Below are positions 1-7,471 of a stretch of DNA of 59,335 nucleotides, piece after piece. The stretch is from a virus: IMG/VR virus record IMGVR_UViG_3300029268_000019, positions 1 to 59,335 of that record. The stretch is one strand, 5' to 3'. The notes under the pieces were generated by a model, which did no database searches, had not been told where the DNA came from, and was given only the letters and a program-made list of their open reading frames with translations. The position numbers were made by a program, and so were the translations under genes. Numbering within the stretch: the stretch's first letter is position 1; every line of letters begins with the position of its first letter.

Positions 1-32
1 GAACTCGGTTTTTTCTGTTAAATCGTAAATGA

Positions 33-278
33 TTAAGCGATGGTCCTCCTAACTTCATTTCTCCAACGAATAGCAGCCGTCTTTGATGTGAAATTCCTAG
101 AATTACAAACACCACCTACGGTGATACGGGTACGATAACTACGGCCATCGAAATAAACATTCTTTGCAACCGGACTATAAGTAGTCTTTGTTGTCTTTGT
201 TACAACGTTTGAAGTTTTTACAGCCTTTGTTGCCTTAACAGCCTTAACAGCCTTCTGATTTTTTGTGTTTTTTCTCAT
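33..278 (-). CDS. Small basic DNA-binding protein (AP2-like)
   Basis: The 81-residue protein has two parts. Residues 5-35 are a Lys/Ala/Val/Thr-rich tail with KAVKA-type repeats that resembles histone H1 or bacterial HU tails. Residues 40-81 (YFDGRSYRTRITVGG, then FTSKTAAIRWRNEVRR) look like the three-stranded AP2-type or integrase-arm DNA-binding fold found in phage and homing-endonuclease proteins. I infer a nucleoid-like or regulatory DNA-binding role. No catalytic domain is present. It is the only gene at this edge, and the 32 bases beyond it are too short to interpret. Confidence 0.6.
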   Translation of the reverse strand: MRKNTKNQKAVKAVKATKAVKTSNVVTKTTKTTYSPVAKNVYFDGRSYRTRITVGGVCNSRNFTSKTAAIRWRNEVRRTIA

Positions 279-366
279 ATTAAAATTTGTTTTTATTTTT
301 TAATTACTAATATTTATAGTTACCAAAAAACAAAAAGTTTTAAAATTGTCATGTTATTGTCGAAAA

Positions 367-1422
367 TTATATACCAATACCTTCACCTATTACTTTAACA
401 CTCAATATACTGTCACCGAATTTTTCATAAATCTTTGCCGGATTATCAGTTGTGATGATTAATGGTTCTATAACATGAAATTTCACTTTGTATACCTTTT
501 TAATAATAGAAAAACTTTCCATTTTTTGAATATTATCAATTTCTTTCTTAATATCTTTCTTTACTTCTTTCTTCACTTCTTCTTTGATAACATCATCCTT
601 TATTGTTTCAGTTTTATCATCCTTTTTCTTCTTTTCTATAATTTCAACAATTAAATCATCAAATTTTATTTGTCTTTCGGTTGAAAGGGTATATCTGGTG
701 TGTCCACCAAAGGAACATTTATTTTCTTTAATATATTCTTTTAATTTAACGACATCATTATTAAAGAAAAACATAAAACTTTTTCTATTGAAACTGAAAA
801 TAGGATTGTGATCAGAGTCAAAATATTCAAAAAAGAAATCATAATCACCTATATCAATGTATATTGGTCTTCTTCTTTCACTTGTTGATAATAACATTTC
901 TTTGAATAATATTCTATCTCTTTCACCAAATGGTATCAATTTAATAAATATTGTCGGTGAATCTTCATCATCTTCCCATTCTTCTGCTTTTTTAGTTGCT
1001 TCTAAAAAATCTTTAGCTTCTTCATTTATCATAGAATTAAATTTTGACATAACATCATTTACAAATCCCCAATTTAATAATGTTTCTCTCAATTCTTCTT
1101 CACTAAAAGTTTTTGGACTTTCTTTTTTCTTTTTCAAATCATTTAATATTGATTCTTCTTTCGTTAAATCTCTGACTGTTGTTTTTGTATCTTCATCATT
1201 ATTCAAAAAATCCGAAAGTGGTTGACTTTCATATTTTTTCCCTTCCCTATGTACTGGTTCTGGTTCAGGTTGATTTTCCGAATTGTTTTTCATCTCATTA
1301 ACTTTTTCATAAGCTTTTTCAAATTCTTCTGTTGTGGGTGTTTGAGCATCGGGTCCGATGGTGGTTGTTTCAAAACCATTGGTTAATTGTTTGTCGAATA
1401 CATTTTCATTTTCATTTTCCAT
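367..1422 (-). CDS. Acidic hypothetical protein, 351 aa
   Basis: I do not recognise the family. The N-terminal 100 residues are highly charged and poor in hydrophobics (runs of E, N, T and P), so they are probably disordered. The middle (about 110-240) is a mixed alpha/beta region, and residues 265-295 are a Lys/Glu-rich probable coiled coil. The last 50 residues return to a beta-rich pattern ending GEGIGI. The gene is preceded on its strand by an AT-rich ATTATATATTTTATG sequence. Antisense reading frames inside it are shadows caused by its K/E-rich codons. A virion or scaffold-like role is possible but unsupported. Confidence 0.7.
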   Translation of the reverse strand: MENENENVFDKQLTNGFETTTIGPDAQTPTTEEFEKAYEKVNEMKNNSENQPEPEPVHREGKKYESQPLSDFLNNDEDTKTTVRDLTKEESILNDLKKKKESPKTFSEEELRETLLNWGFVNDVMSKFNSMINEEAKDFLEATKKAEEWEDDEDSPTIFIKLIPFGERDRILFKEMLLSTSERRRPIYIDIGDYDFFFEYFDSDHNPIFSFNRKSFMFFFNNDVVKLKEYIKENKCSFGGHTRYTLSTERQIKFDDLIVEIIEKKKKDDKTETIKDDVIKEEVKKEVKKDIKKEIDNIQKMESFSIIKKVYKVKFHVIEPLIITTDNPAKIYEKFGDSILSVKVIGEGIGI

Positions 1423-1529
1423 AAAATATATAATTATTTTTTAAGTTCCACTATTGATGTGGATTATTATATATTTGGAAGTAATGGGTCAATTAATTAT
1501 ATATTATGGAAAAAATTGATTAAAAAATA

Positions 1530-1540
1530 TTAATATATAA
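1530..1540 (+). promoter_or_regulatory. Late-type promoter box TTAATATATAA
   Basis: The box lies 18 bases before the ATG of the RHH gene and is followed by an A-rich CAATAAATAAC stretch. The same box recurs before many structural, leader-peptide and homing-endonuclease genes in this window. Confidence 0.55.
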
Positions 1541-1558
1541 CAATAAATAACAATACAC

Positions 1559-1723
1559 ATGAAAAAAACGAGAACATTCACCATCGAAAAGGAAATTCTA
1601 ATTGAATTTGATAAAATATCCAAAAAAATGTCATTAAATAAATCTCTTTTTGTTGAAAATTGTATCAAAGATTTAATTAATAAAAATAAAAATAAAATAA
1701 ATGATATTAACGAAAGAAGTTGA
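1559..1723 (+). CDS. Ribbon-helix-helix (CopG/Arc-type) regulator, 54 aa
   Basis: This short frame begins MKKTRTFTIEKEILIEFDKI and continues through SLNKSLFVENCIKDLI. A short beta strand (RTFTI) is followed by two amphipathic helices with the N-K-S-x-F-V-E turn typical of RHH DNA-binding dimers. A TTAATATATAA box lies just upstream. Its 3' end overlaps the start of the following homing-endonuclease-like gene by 23 bases, so the two are probably co-translated and the RHH protein may repress its own operon. The assignment is by pattern only, but the length and residue pattern fit the family well. Confidence 0.7.
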   Translation: MKKTRTFTIEKEILIEFDKISKKMSLNKSLFVENCIKDLINKNKNKINDINERS

Positions 1724-2603
1724 AATAATTATAACAAAAAAGAATTTAGATTTTTATAAAAATCTTGGTTATAATATAAAATTAAAAGATATTATTAAAG
1801 TTCCTCCTGAACATTTATCAAAAAGTAGTCACAAAAAAATTAAAGTGAAATGTGATATTTGTGAATATGAAAAAGAAATGGATTATAGAGAATATATGGA
1901 ATCTTATAAAAATTATAATATCTATACTTGTAGCACAACTTGTTCTAGATTTAAAAACAAATTAACCAGTAAAGAAAAATACGGTGATGAAAATTATAAT
2001 AATAGAGAATTATTTAAAAAAACATATATTGATAATAACAGTTGTATAAAATCTAAAGAAAATTACATAAAAACGTGTTTAGAAAAATATAATGTTGATA
2101 ATGTTTCTAAATTAAATTGGGTTAAAAATAAAAGAGAAAACACAATGTTAAAAAAACATGAAGTAAAATATTATGTTTTGTCAAAAGATTTTTATAATAA
2201 GAGTCAAATAACAAGTATGTTAAATTATGGAACACCACATCCAATGATGTCAGATGAAATGAAAAAAATTAAAATTGAATATTATTTAAAAATGGGATTC
2301 AATGTATTAACAAAAGATTATGATATTTATAAAAGAAAGGTATATAGATTAACAAGAAAAATAAAAAATAAACTTATTGATTTATGGGATGGTAATGATT
2401 ATTATGATAATGAATATATTAAAAATAATTTTGATCTTCCTTATCATCATAAAAATTATCCAACCATAGATCATAAAATATCTATATTCGAGGGTTTTAA
2501 AAATAATATTCCGGCTGAAAAAATATCTGATATATCCAATTTATGTTTTACTAAAAGATATATAAATTCACAAAAATATATAAAATTATATTTTACTATT
2601 TAA
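1701..2603 (+). CDS. Homing endonuclease-like protein (zinc domain plus HNH-like C-terminus)
   Basis: The N-terminal domain (residues 1-85) carries a treble-clef-like zinc motif, KCDIC at about 50 and CSTTC at about 75. The 424-residue protein at 53816 has the same domain. The middle holds short repeated YG-D/T-N and K-ENT units like the DNA-recognition repeats of phage mobile endonucleases. The C-terminus (TIDHKISIFEGFKNN, then ISDISNLCFTKRYINSQK) resembles an HNH core with D-H and N as candidate catalytic residues. I infer a free-standing mobile endonuclease. It ends four bases into the convergent isochorismatase-like gene. Confidence 0.65.
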   Translation: MILTKEVEIIITKKNLDFYKNLGYNIKLKDIIKVPPEHLSKSSHKKIKVKCDICEYEKEMDYREYMESYKNYNIYTCSTTCSRFKNKLTSKEKYGDENYNNRELFKKTYIDNNSCIKSKENYIKTCLEKYNVDNVSKLNWVKNKRENTMLKKHEVKYYVLSKDFYNKSQITSMLNYGTPHPMMSDEMKKIKIEYYLKMGFNVLTKDYDIYKRKVYRLTRKIKNKLIDLWDGNDYYDNEYIKNNFDLPYHHKNYPTIDHKISIFEGFKNNIPAEKISDISNLCFTKRYINSQKYIKLYFTI

Positions 2604-3232
2604 ATATTTTGTTTATCGGTTGCTACCATATCATCATTCATTGATGCATTATAAATATAATTGTGATTGTATACTGGAATAACACCAAAGGATTTCATCG
2701 AAACATATACATCACTTAAACATTCTGTGTCAGCGCCGCCGATAACAATAACTTTCTTACCCTTTAATTTTTGGTATAAATTATATAAATCTTCATTTAC
2801 ATAAAACCATTTATGATTGTTATTCACTTTTACAATATATTTATTTACATTTTTGAATTTGAATAATTTACCTTCTTTAGCATCTTGTGGTAATTTATCC
2901 GTTATCTGTTTAAGATTTGGATTGAATTTTGTACCATAATTCTTTTTAACATCTAAAACTTGGTTTGGAAATGTATATGTAAACCCGGTAGCTTTATTAG
3001 CATCCCAAATCTGATAAACACCCTTGATATCATCTTTTGGAAATTCTTCACAATATTTCATTATATTTTGTTCAAAACCTTTTGGTGTGTATTCATCGAA
3101 TTCACCTTGAACATCAACAATAACTAAAATACCTTCGTTCTCAAGATCTTGTGTTTTTTGAGTAGATTGATTTTCTTCATTCAACTTTTTCTTCTTTACA
3201 TATTCATAAAACTTGAGTATACCGAATTCCAT
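2600..3232 (-). CDS. Isochorismatase-like cysteine hydrolase (nicotinamidase family)
   Basis: Residues 35-195 form an isochorismatase-like alpha/beta fold. The core strand ILVIVDVQGEF carries the catalytic Asp (D40), and GGADTECLSDVYVSMKSFGV holds the nucleophile Cys (C171) in the usual small-residue setting. A Lys around 135 could complete the triad. The family cleaves C-N or ether bonds, as in nicotinamidases, so nicotinamide or a related compound is a possible substrate, but the substrate cannot be read from sequence. The first 25 residues (FYEYVKKKKLNEEN) are extra to the family and weakly resemble the leader peptide on other proteins here. A TTAATATATAA box lies upstream. Confidence 0.75.
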   Translation of the reverse strand: MEFGILKFYEYVKKKKLNEENQSTQKTQDLENEGILVIVDVQGEFDEYTPKGFEQNIMKYCEEFPKDDIKGVYQIWDANKATGFTYTFPNQVLDVKKNYGTKFNPNLKQITDKLPQDAKEGKLFKFKNVNKYIVKVNNNHKWFYVNEDLYNLYQKLKGKKVIVIGGADTECLSDVYVSMKSFGVIPVYNHNYIYNASMNDDMVATDKQNI

Positions 3233-3255
3233 AAGATAGGTGTTTTTTATTTCTT

Positions 3256-3266
3256 TTATATATTAA
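3256..3266 (-). promoter_or_regulatory. Late-type promoter box for the isochorismatase-like gene
   Basis: Read on the minus strand this is TTAATATATAA, 24 bases before the start codon and followed by an A-rich tract. It lies back to back with the box at 3283, making a divergent late promoter pair. Confidence 0.5.
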
Positions 3267-3282
3267 ATTGGTAATCCAAAAA

Positions 3283-3293
3283 TTAATATATAA
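3283..3293 (+). promoter_or_regulatory. Late-type promoter box for the neck-like gene
   Basis: An exact TTAATATATAA followed by ACAAAAACAA, 21 bases before the ATG of the structural gene at 3314. Confidence 0.55.
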
Positions 3294-3313
3294 ACAAAAA
3301 CAATCATAAGTTT

Positions 3314-4081
3314 ATGTCAATCACATTAGAACAATTAATAGATATAATTCAAGCGGATTTAACATTTTCTGGTGCTTTACCTAAAGTATTAAATGACAAA
3401 GAAGTAAAACGTGTTGTCAAAGAATTAGCATTGGAATATTTTTATAAAAATTATCAATTTTCTATTCAGAAGTTTTATTATTTTATGAAAAAAGATATGT
3501 TATTGTTCGAAACCTATTCGAGATTCAAATATCTTATAATGCCAGAAGAAGTTGAATCTATTTCTAGAATTATGAAAATCAACGACTTGTCTTTATTTAG
3601 AATTGGTATTCAAGCTCCAAACCTTTCCATAAACTTGGGTGTTACGAATCAACCATTCCTTACATCATTTGTAACAACCGCTGGTGAATTAGCTCTTTAT
3701 CGTTCTGTAATCAGTTATTTTTCTGATGAAATAAACAAATTAACAAAGGATACTGTAAAATTCAATTTTAACCCTATCAATAAACAACTTAATTTTTTGG
3801 GTAGTTTAAATTCTTATCCCGGTGAATCAAATCACATTTTAGAATGTGGTGTTAGGATTCAAGAAGAAGAATTGTTTGATTTTGAAATGTTTAAAAGATA
3901 TTGTATCGGAATGTGTAGAGTTAGAATGGGTGAACAAATTGGTCGTTTTAATTTCAATATGCCGGGTAACTTCAATTATAACGCACAAGACATAATTAGT
4001 GGTGGTCAAGCTATGATTGATAAAGTTGTCGAAGAAATAAAGGGTCAAACTACTGTTTCTTGGTTTAGAATGGCGAGATAA
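3314..4081 (+). CDS. Virion neck/head-completion-like protein
   Basis: The 255-residue protein has an all-helical start (EVKRVVKELALEYFYKNYQFS), then an I-MPEEVESISRIM segment. A central region with NFNPINKQLNFLGSL follows, and a C-terminal helix after GRFNFNMPGNFNYNAQDIISGGQAM. This order, with a predicted glycine-rich NMPG turn before the last helix, is reminiscent of T4 gp13-type neck proteins of contractile-tailed phages. The resemblance is from pattern memory and not from an alignment. A late-type promoter precedes it. A Bacteroidota-type promoter starts right after its stop codon. Confidence 0.5.
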   Translation: MSITLEQLIDIIQADLTFSGALPKVLNDKEVKRVVKELALEYFYKNYQFSIQKFYYFMKKDMLLFETYSRFKYLIMPEEVESISRIMKINDLSLFRIGIQAPNLSINLGVTNQPFLTSFVTTAGELALYRSVISYFSDEINKLTKDTVKFNFNPINKQLNFLGSLNSYPGESNHILECGVRIQEEELFDFEMFKRYCIGMCRVRMGEQIGRFNFNMPGNFNYNAQDIISGGQAMIDKVVEEIKGQTTVSWFRMAR

Positions 4082-4083
4082 AT

Positions 4084-4118
4084 ATTTTTTTATTGTATTA
4101 AACATTCGTATCTTTGTA
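4084..4118 (+). promoter_or_regulatory. Bacteroidota-type promoter
   Basis: A T-rich -33 element (TTTTTTTATTG) is followed after a short spacer by TATCTTTGTA (4109-4118), the -7 element TANNTTTG of Bacteroidota housekeeping promoters. It drives the small gene at 4135. Confidence 0.7.
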
Positions 4119-4134
4119 ATCTAATTCGAAAGAT

Positions 4135-4275
4135 ATGAAACCAAATAGAAAAGAGAAAATTGATTCAACTGAATTTTCTAGATTGTGTGAAATCGGTCAC
4201 AATTATCATAAATTTCTTTGGACCAAATTCAAAAGAAGAATTAGAACTAAAAGGCTTAATAAAAATGTTCATTGA
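4135..4275 (+). CDS. Small basic hypothetical protein, 46 aa
   Basis: The frame begins MKPNRKEKIDSTEFSRLCEI and ends in a strongly basic tail (KFKRRIRTKRLNKNVH). It starts 17 bases after a clear Bacteroidota-type promoter, which is the main argument that it is real. The basic tail suggests nucleic-acid or host-protein binding. No family is recognised. Confidence 0.55.
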   Translation: MKPNRKEKIDSTEFSRLCEIGHNYHKFLWTKFKRRIRTKRLNKNVH

Positions 4276-4276
4276 C

Positions 4277-5092
4277 TTATGATTCTAAAATTTGATTGAA
4301 TTTTTTATATTTTCTATCAAATCCTATTTTATCATCATTGAAATTATTATAGATATAATTTCCAATCTTTACTATATCTCTTTTATTAGTTATTCTAAAT
4401 TGAGATGATTTACTTTTCTTTTTTTCGTTAATTGTGGTTTTTATTCCGTATTTACTTATCTGTAAAAATTTACATAAATTTATTAAATAAGACCAATCTT
4501 GTTCATATGTTGAAGAAATAGAAAATTGATAATTTCCATTTTTTTTATTTATATAAAAACAACCATCACCATCAGATATACCTCTAAAAAAATAAAATTT
4601 TAAATTTTCCGGTATAATATTTAAAATTTTAAATGGTGATGAATTTGATTTGTAATGAAAATCATAACTTTTGAAAATATCATGTAATTTTTTAAAACCA
4701 ATATGATATATAACAGATTTTTTACATTTTTTCCCTTTTCGTGTTCTTTGTCTGATATATTTTTTCCAATTACCCGTTTCGTAAATAATTTTTTCTATTG
4801 AAATCATATCATCCATATTACCTTCTAATCTTATATAATAACTTGTTTCTGAATCTTTCGACATACAACCATCTGCCCATAATAATCCCATAATATATGA
4901 CATTTTGTTTGTATCGATATTTTTAAAAAGTTCAATATTTACTTTATCGTTCAAATTTAATTTCAAAATTCTTACTTTATTTTGAATTTGTATTCTATTT
5001 AAATTCAGTTTATCCATACAATATATCATACCCATTGTTGGATAACTTTCTTTTAAAAATTTTTCTTCATCATCATTCCAAATATGTTTCAT
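4277..5092 (-). CDS. LAGLIDADG homing endonuclease, free-standing
   Basis: Two LAGLIDADG helices are visible, MGLLWADG at residues 68-75 and RGISDGDG at 170-177, each ending in the metal-binding acidic residue. The protein is therefore a two-motif monomer. Residues 1-48 (WNDDEEKFLKESYPT, then QIQNKVRILKL) form an added Myb/SANT-like helix-turn-helix that may widen target recognition. No intein or intron flanks were found, so it behaves as a free-standing mobile gene between two virion or metabolic units. A TTAATATATAA box precedes it. Confidence 0.85.
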   Translation of the reverse strand: MKHIWNDDEEKFLKESYPTMGMIYCMDKLNLNRIQIQNKVRILKLNLNDKVNIELFKNIDTNKMSYIMGLLWADGCMSKDSETSYYIRLEGNMDDMISIEKIIYETGNWKKYIRQRTRKGKKCKKSVIYHIGFKKLHDIFKSYDFHYKSNSSPFKILNIIPENLKFYFFRGISDGDGCFYINKKNGNYQFSISSTYEQDWSYLINLCKFLQISKYGIKTTINEKKKSKSSQFRITNKRDIVKIGNYIYNNFNDDKIGFDRKYKKFNQILES

Positions 5093-5106
5093 ATTGATTT
5101 TTATTT

Positions 5107-5117
5107 TTATATATTAA
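5107..5117 (-). promoter_or_regulatory. Late-type promoter box for the LAGLIDADG gene
   Basis: TTAATATATAA on the minus strand followed by AAAATAAAAATC, 15 bases before the ATG. Confidence 0.5.
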
Positions 5118-5130
5118 AAATTGAAAGTGG

Positions 5131-5163
5131 TTTTTTTATTCACGGAAATTGTTTTACCTTTGT
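5131..5163 (+). promoter_or_regulatory. Bacteroidota-type promoter
   Basis: TTTTTTTATT at 5131-5140 and TACCTTTG at 5155-5162, just before the phosphatase operon that starts at 5177. Confidence 0.7.
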
Positions 5164-5176
5164 CAAAATTTAAATT

Positions 5177-5956
5177 ATGAAAAAATTTGTTTCGGTTGGT
5201 GATATTCACGGTTCAGACCGTTGGAAACTTCTTTTATTTGGTACAGTAACACCAACAAAAGATTATATCCAAAAGATTATGGATTTAATTGATAAAGTTG
5301 TTTTTGTTGGTGATTATACTGATTCATTTGATAAACATGCTCCGATTGTTGAAAATCTGAAAGAAATTATTGATTTCAAGAAAGAATACGGAGATAAGGT
5401 TGTTTTGTTGTGGGGTAATCATGACGTTTACTATTATACAATGAATTATGGTAGGGATAATGTCACTGGTTCAAGGGATGAAATGTTACATGATTTAAAT
5501 CAGATTTTCAGAAGTAATTACAGATATTTCCAATTTTCCTATCAGTATGAAAATTATATTTGGACACACGCTGGAATTCATCGTGGGTGGTGGGAACACT
5601 ATGTAATGCCCAAAATTAAAGGAAACAAAGAAAGTAGATTTCGTGAATACCTTAATGGTAGTGAAAGTATTTCCGATATCCTAAATATCATGTGGGAATT
5701 ACAAGATGATTCAGTTTTCATGTGTTCCGCAAACAGAACAAAGGGTGGTTGGGGTAAGAAAGTTGGTGGACCTCTTTGGGCTGGTAAAGAAGAAATATCC
5801 AAGAAACCAATTTTCGGATTTCACCAAATTGTTGGTCACACAGGAATTCCTGAAATAAGAACCTTTAAAACATTTGGTTACAAAGAAGATGATACTAGTG
5901 TAACATTTATTGATACATTACCCGTTGATGATGAATTATATACAATAGATATATGA
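5177..5956 (+). CDS. Calcineurin-like metallophosphoesterase (PPP-type)
   Basis: All signature blocks of the binuclear-metal phosphoesterases are present in order: GDIHG (8-12), GDYTDSFD, GNHD, WTHAGIH and VGHT. The HAG block and the overall order fit the PPP serine/threonine phosphatase branch, as in lambda phosphatase. Substrates could be phosphoproteins or nucleotides. It is the first gene of a plus-strand operon under a Bacteroidota-type promoter and overlaps the next gene by four bases (ATGA). Confidence 0.88.
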   Translation: MKKFVSVGDIHGSDRWKLLLFGTVTPTKDYIQKIMDLIDKVVFVGDYTDSFDKHAPIVENLKEIIDFKKEYGDKVVLLWGNHDVYYYTMNYGRDNVTGSRDEMLHDLNQIFRSNYRYFQFSYQYENYIWTHAGIHRGWWEHYVMPKIKGNKESRFREYLNGSESISDILNIMWELQDDSVFMCSANRTKGGWGKKVGGPLWAGKEEISKKPIFGFHQIVGHTGIPEIRTFKTFGYKEDDTSVTFIDTLPVDDELYTIDI

Positions 5957-6204
5957 AAAAATGTGTAAGGTGTGGTCTCTGTTGTTTTCAAGGTCCGTGT
6001 AATCATGGTGATGAAAAAGGTGAATTTGGTTGTAGTAAACTTATTATCAATGAAGATAAAACAACATCTTGTGAACTCCTTATTAAAGGTAAAGTAAAAC
6101 CAGAAGATATAGGAATTAAAAGGGGATGTATTTTGCAAACTGTTGTAGTAGAATATTATCAAGAAAATTTACAATACTTAAATCAATTGAAAAATGTCAA
6201 TTGA
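5953..6204 (+). CDS. YkgJ-like cysteine-cluster protein, 83 aa
   Basis: The start KKCVRCGLCC, with further cysteines at CNHGDEKGEFGC, C-E-L-L and GC, matches the YkgJ/CxxCxxCC family, which binds a zinc ion or an iron-sulfur cluster. The biochemical role of the family is not settled. It is translationally coupled to the phosphatase and overlaps the next zinc protein. Confidence 0.65.
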   Translation: MKKCVRCGLCCFQGPCNHGDEKGEFGCSKLIINEDKTTSCELLIKGKVKPEDIGIKRGCILQTVVVEYYQENLQYLNQLKNVN

Positions 6205-6412
6205 ATTATACGATTATAGGGAACAGACAATGCCTTATGAATGTCCTTATTGTTACAAAGAATTAGAAGATAATGATATAATAGGTGAAACCGTTTATGA
6301 TGTTGTTAGAATTGGTCATAATATTGGTGGAACTGCATCTGTTTTTGAATGTCCGAAATGTTTCGAAAAGTCATTTATTCATAAAGAAAGTTTAAAATGG
6401 AAAATAAAATAA
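6194..6412 (+). CDS. Zinc-ribbon protein, 72 aa
   Basis: Two CPxC knuckles (CPYC at residues 17-20 and CPKC at about 53-56) form a classic zinc ribbon around a short beta segment. No other domain is present. It overlaps the genes on both sides and is one of several single-ribbon proteins in this operon. Confidence 0.65.
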   Translation: MSIELYDYREQTMPYECPYCYKELEDNDIIGETVYDVVRIGHNIGGTASVFECPKCFEKSFIHKESLKWKIK

Positions 6413-6705
6413 AACAGAACAAAATAACTTTCGAAGGTAAAGAAATAATTTGGGATTATGAAATTGCACCCTGTCTCAAATGTCCAATTTATCCATTAAA
6501 AAAGGAATCTAAAGAAGATTCAGATAAAAGAAAAGATAAATGTTGGACCAGTGGTTGTCTTTACGATAAGGAAAACGCAAGAATGGTGGCAAATGGTATT
6601 TATGTTATGATGCATTATCATTATTGTGAGGAATGTGATGAATATTTCAGTAAAGAAGAAATAATAGAATATAAAACCTGTCCTAATTGTCATTCTTCTT
6701 TTTAA
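6397..6705 (+). CDS. Cysteine-rich zinc-binding protein, 102 aa
   Basis: The protein has CLKCPIYPL near residue 24, a CW-x3-C pair, and a C-terminal ribbon with CEEC and CPNC. The histidine stretch MMHYHYC may supply further ligands. The function is unknown. It is the last gene of the operon beginning at 5177, and the next promoter starts within a few bases of its stop. Confidence 0.6.
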   Translation: MENKIKQNKITFEGKEIIWDYEIAPCLKCPIYPLKKESKEDSDKRKDKCWTSGCLYDKENARMVANGIYVMMHYHYCEECDEYFSKEEIIEYKTCPNCHSSF

Positions 6706-6739
6706 TTTTTTTAATTCATATAGCTTTCGTATCTTTGTA
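6705..6739 (+). promoter_or_regulatory. Bacteroidota-type promoter
   Basis: TTTTTTTAATTC followed by TATCTTTGTA (6730-6739), before the gene at 6763. Confidence 0.7.
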
Positions 6740-6762
6740 TTATCAAATTAAAACAATATTTT

Positions 6763-7194
6763 ATGTCACTTGAAGAAATCGAAAAAAGAATTGAAGAACT
6801 CGATGTAATCCTTGAAAAAAAGGAAAATGAATGGTGGGATAAGAAGAAAAAAGAAATGTCGGATAGTGTTTTCGGTATTTTTGGTGGTGATTGGGATGAA
6901 TATTGTGAATTTCGTAAACCAGAAATTGATGAAGTTCGTAAATTAAACAGGAAAAGAAGGATGTTGATGATTCCAGAATTTTCAGAACCATTGGAATTTG
7001 GTGATTTATTTACAATCGAAAATTTCATTGGAAATTGTAAATGTGGTGGATTTATTGATTATGATGGATCTGGAAATTACGCTAAAGAAATTGATGGTAA
7101 ATTAATGGAAAGTAATATTGACATTTATCCATCTGATATTAAACATAAAAGTGTACGTAAAGATTTCACTCACGTTATTTGGTATAACAAGTAA
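6763..7194 (+). CDS. Hypothetical protein with N-terminal coiled coil, 143 aa
   Basis: Residues 1-65 are a charged coiled coil (SLEEIEKRIEELDVILEKKE) containing tryptophans. The C-terminal half holds CKCGGFIDYDGSGNYA, a small glycine-rich beta motif with two cysteines. No family is recognised. It is the first gene after a Bacteroidota-type promoter and is followed after four bases by the next gene. Confidence 0.65.
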   Translation: MSLEEIEKRIEELDVILEKKENEWWDKKKKEMSDSVFGIFGGDWDEYCEFRKPEIDEVRKLNRKRRMLMIPEFSEPLEFGDLFTIENFIGNCKCGGFIDYDGSGNYAKEIDGKLMESNIDIYPSDIKHKSVRKDFTHVIWYNK

Positions 7195-7198
7195 GACA

Positions 7199-7471
7199 AT
7201 GGAAACTACCTTATCAGTTGAACAACAGATGGAATTGAATGTCAATAGGTATGATGTTGATACCGTTGCCAAAATGTTCACAAGAAAGGAATTGGCACAA
7301 ACTATTGTAACCACAACATGTTGGGATGAAACAATTAGTAAACAGTACAAAGAATTCAAAACAAAGGAAAATATGATTGATTATATCATATACTGGTTGG
7401 ATGATTGTTTTGAAGATATGGGATATGTAGAAGATTTAATCAAATTTATCAATAATAATAAAAATAAATAA
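7199..7471 (+). CDS. Hypothetical protein, 90 aa
   Basis: The start METTLSVEQQMELNVNRYDV was chosen because the frame can only be extended upstream from a TTG inside the preceding gene. The protein is acidic and helical (YDVDTVAKMFTRKELAQTIV, then ENMIDYIIYWLDDCFEDMGY). Its stop directly abuts the ATG of the radical SAM gene, which suggests joint expression. The function is unknown. Confidence 0.6.
   Translation: METTLSVEQQMELNVNRYDVDTVAKMFTRKELAQTIVTTTCWDETISKQYKEFKTKENMIDYIIYWLDDCFEDMGYVEDLIKFINNNKNK

Noticed and set aside
584-1225. Plus-strand open frames inside the 351-residue minus-strand gene
   Set aside because: They are rich in S, F and L and mirror the K/E-rich coding strand. They have no promoter or family features.
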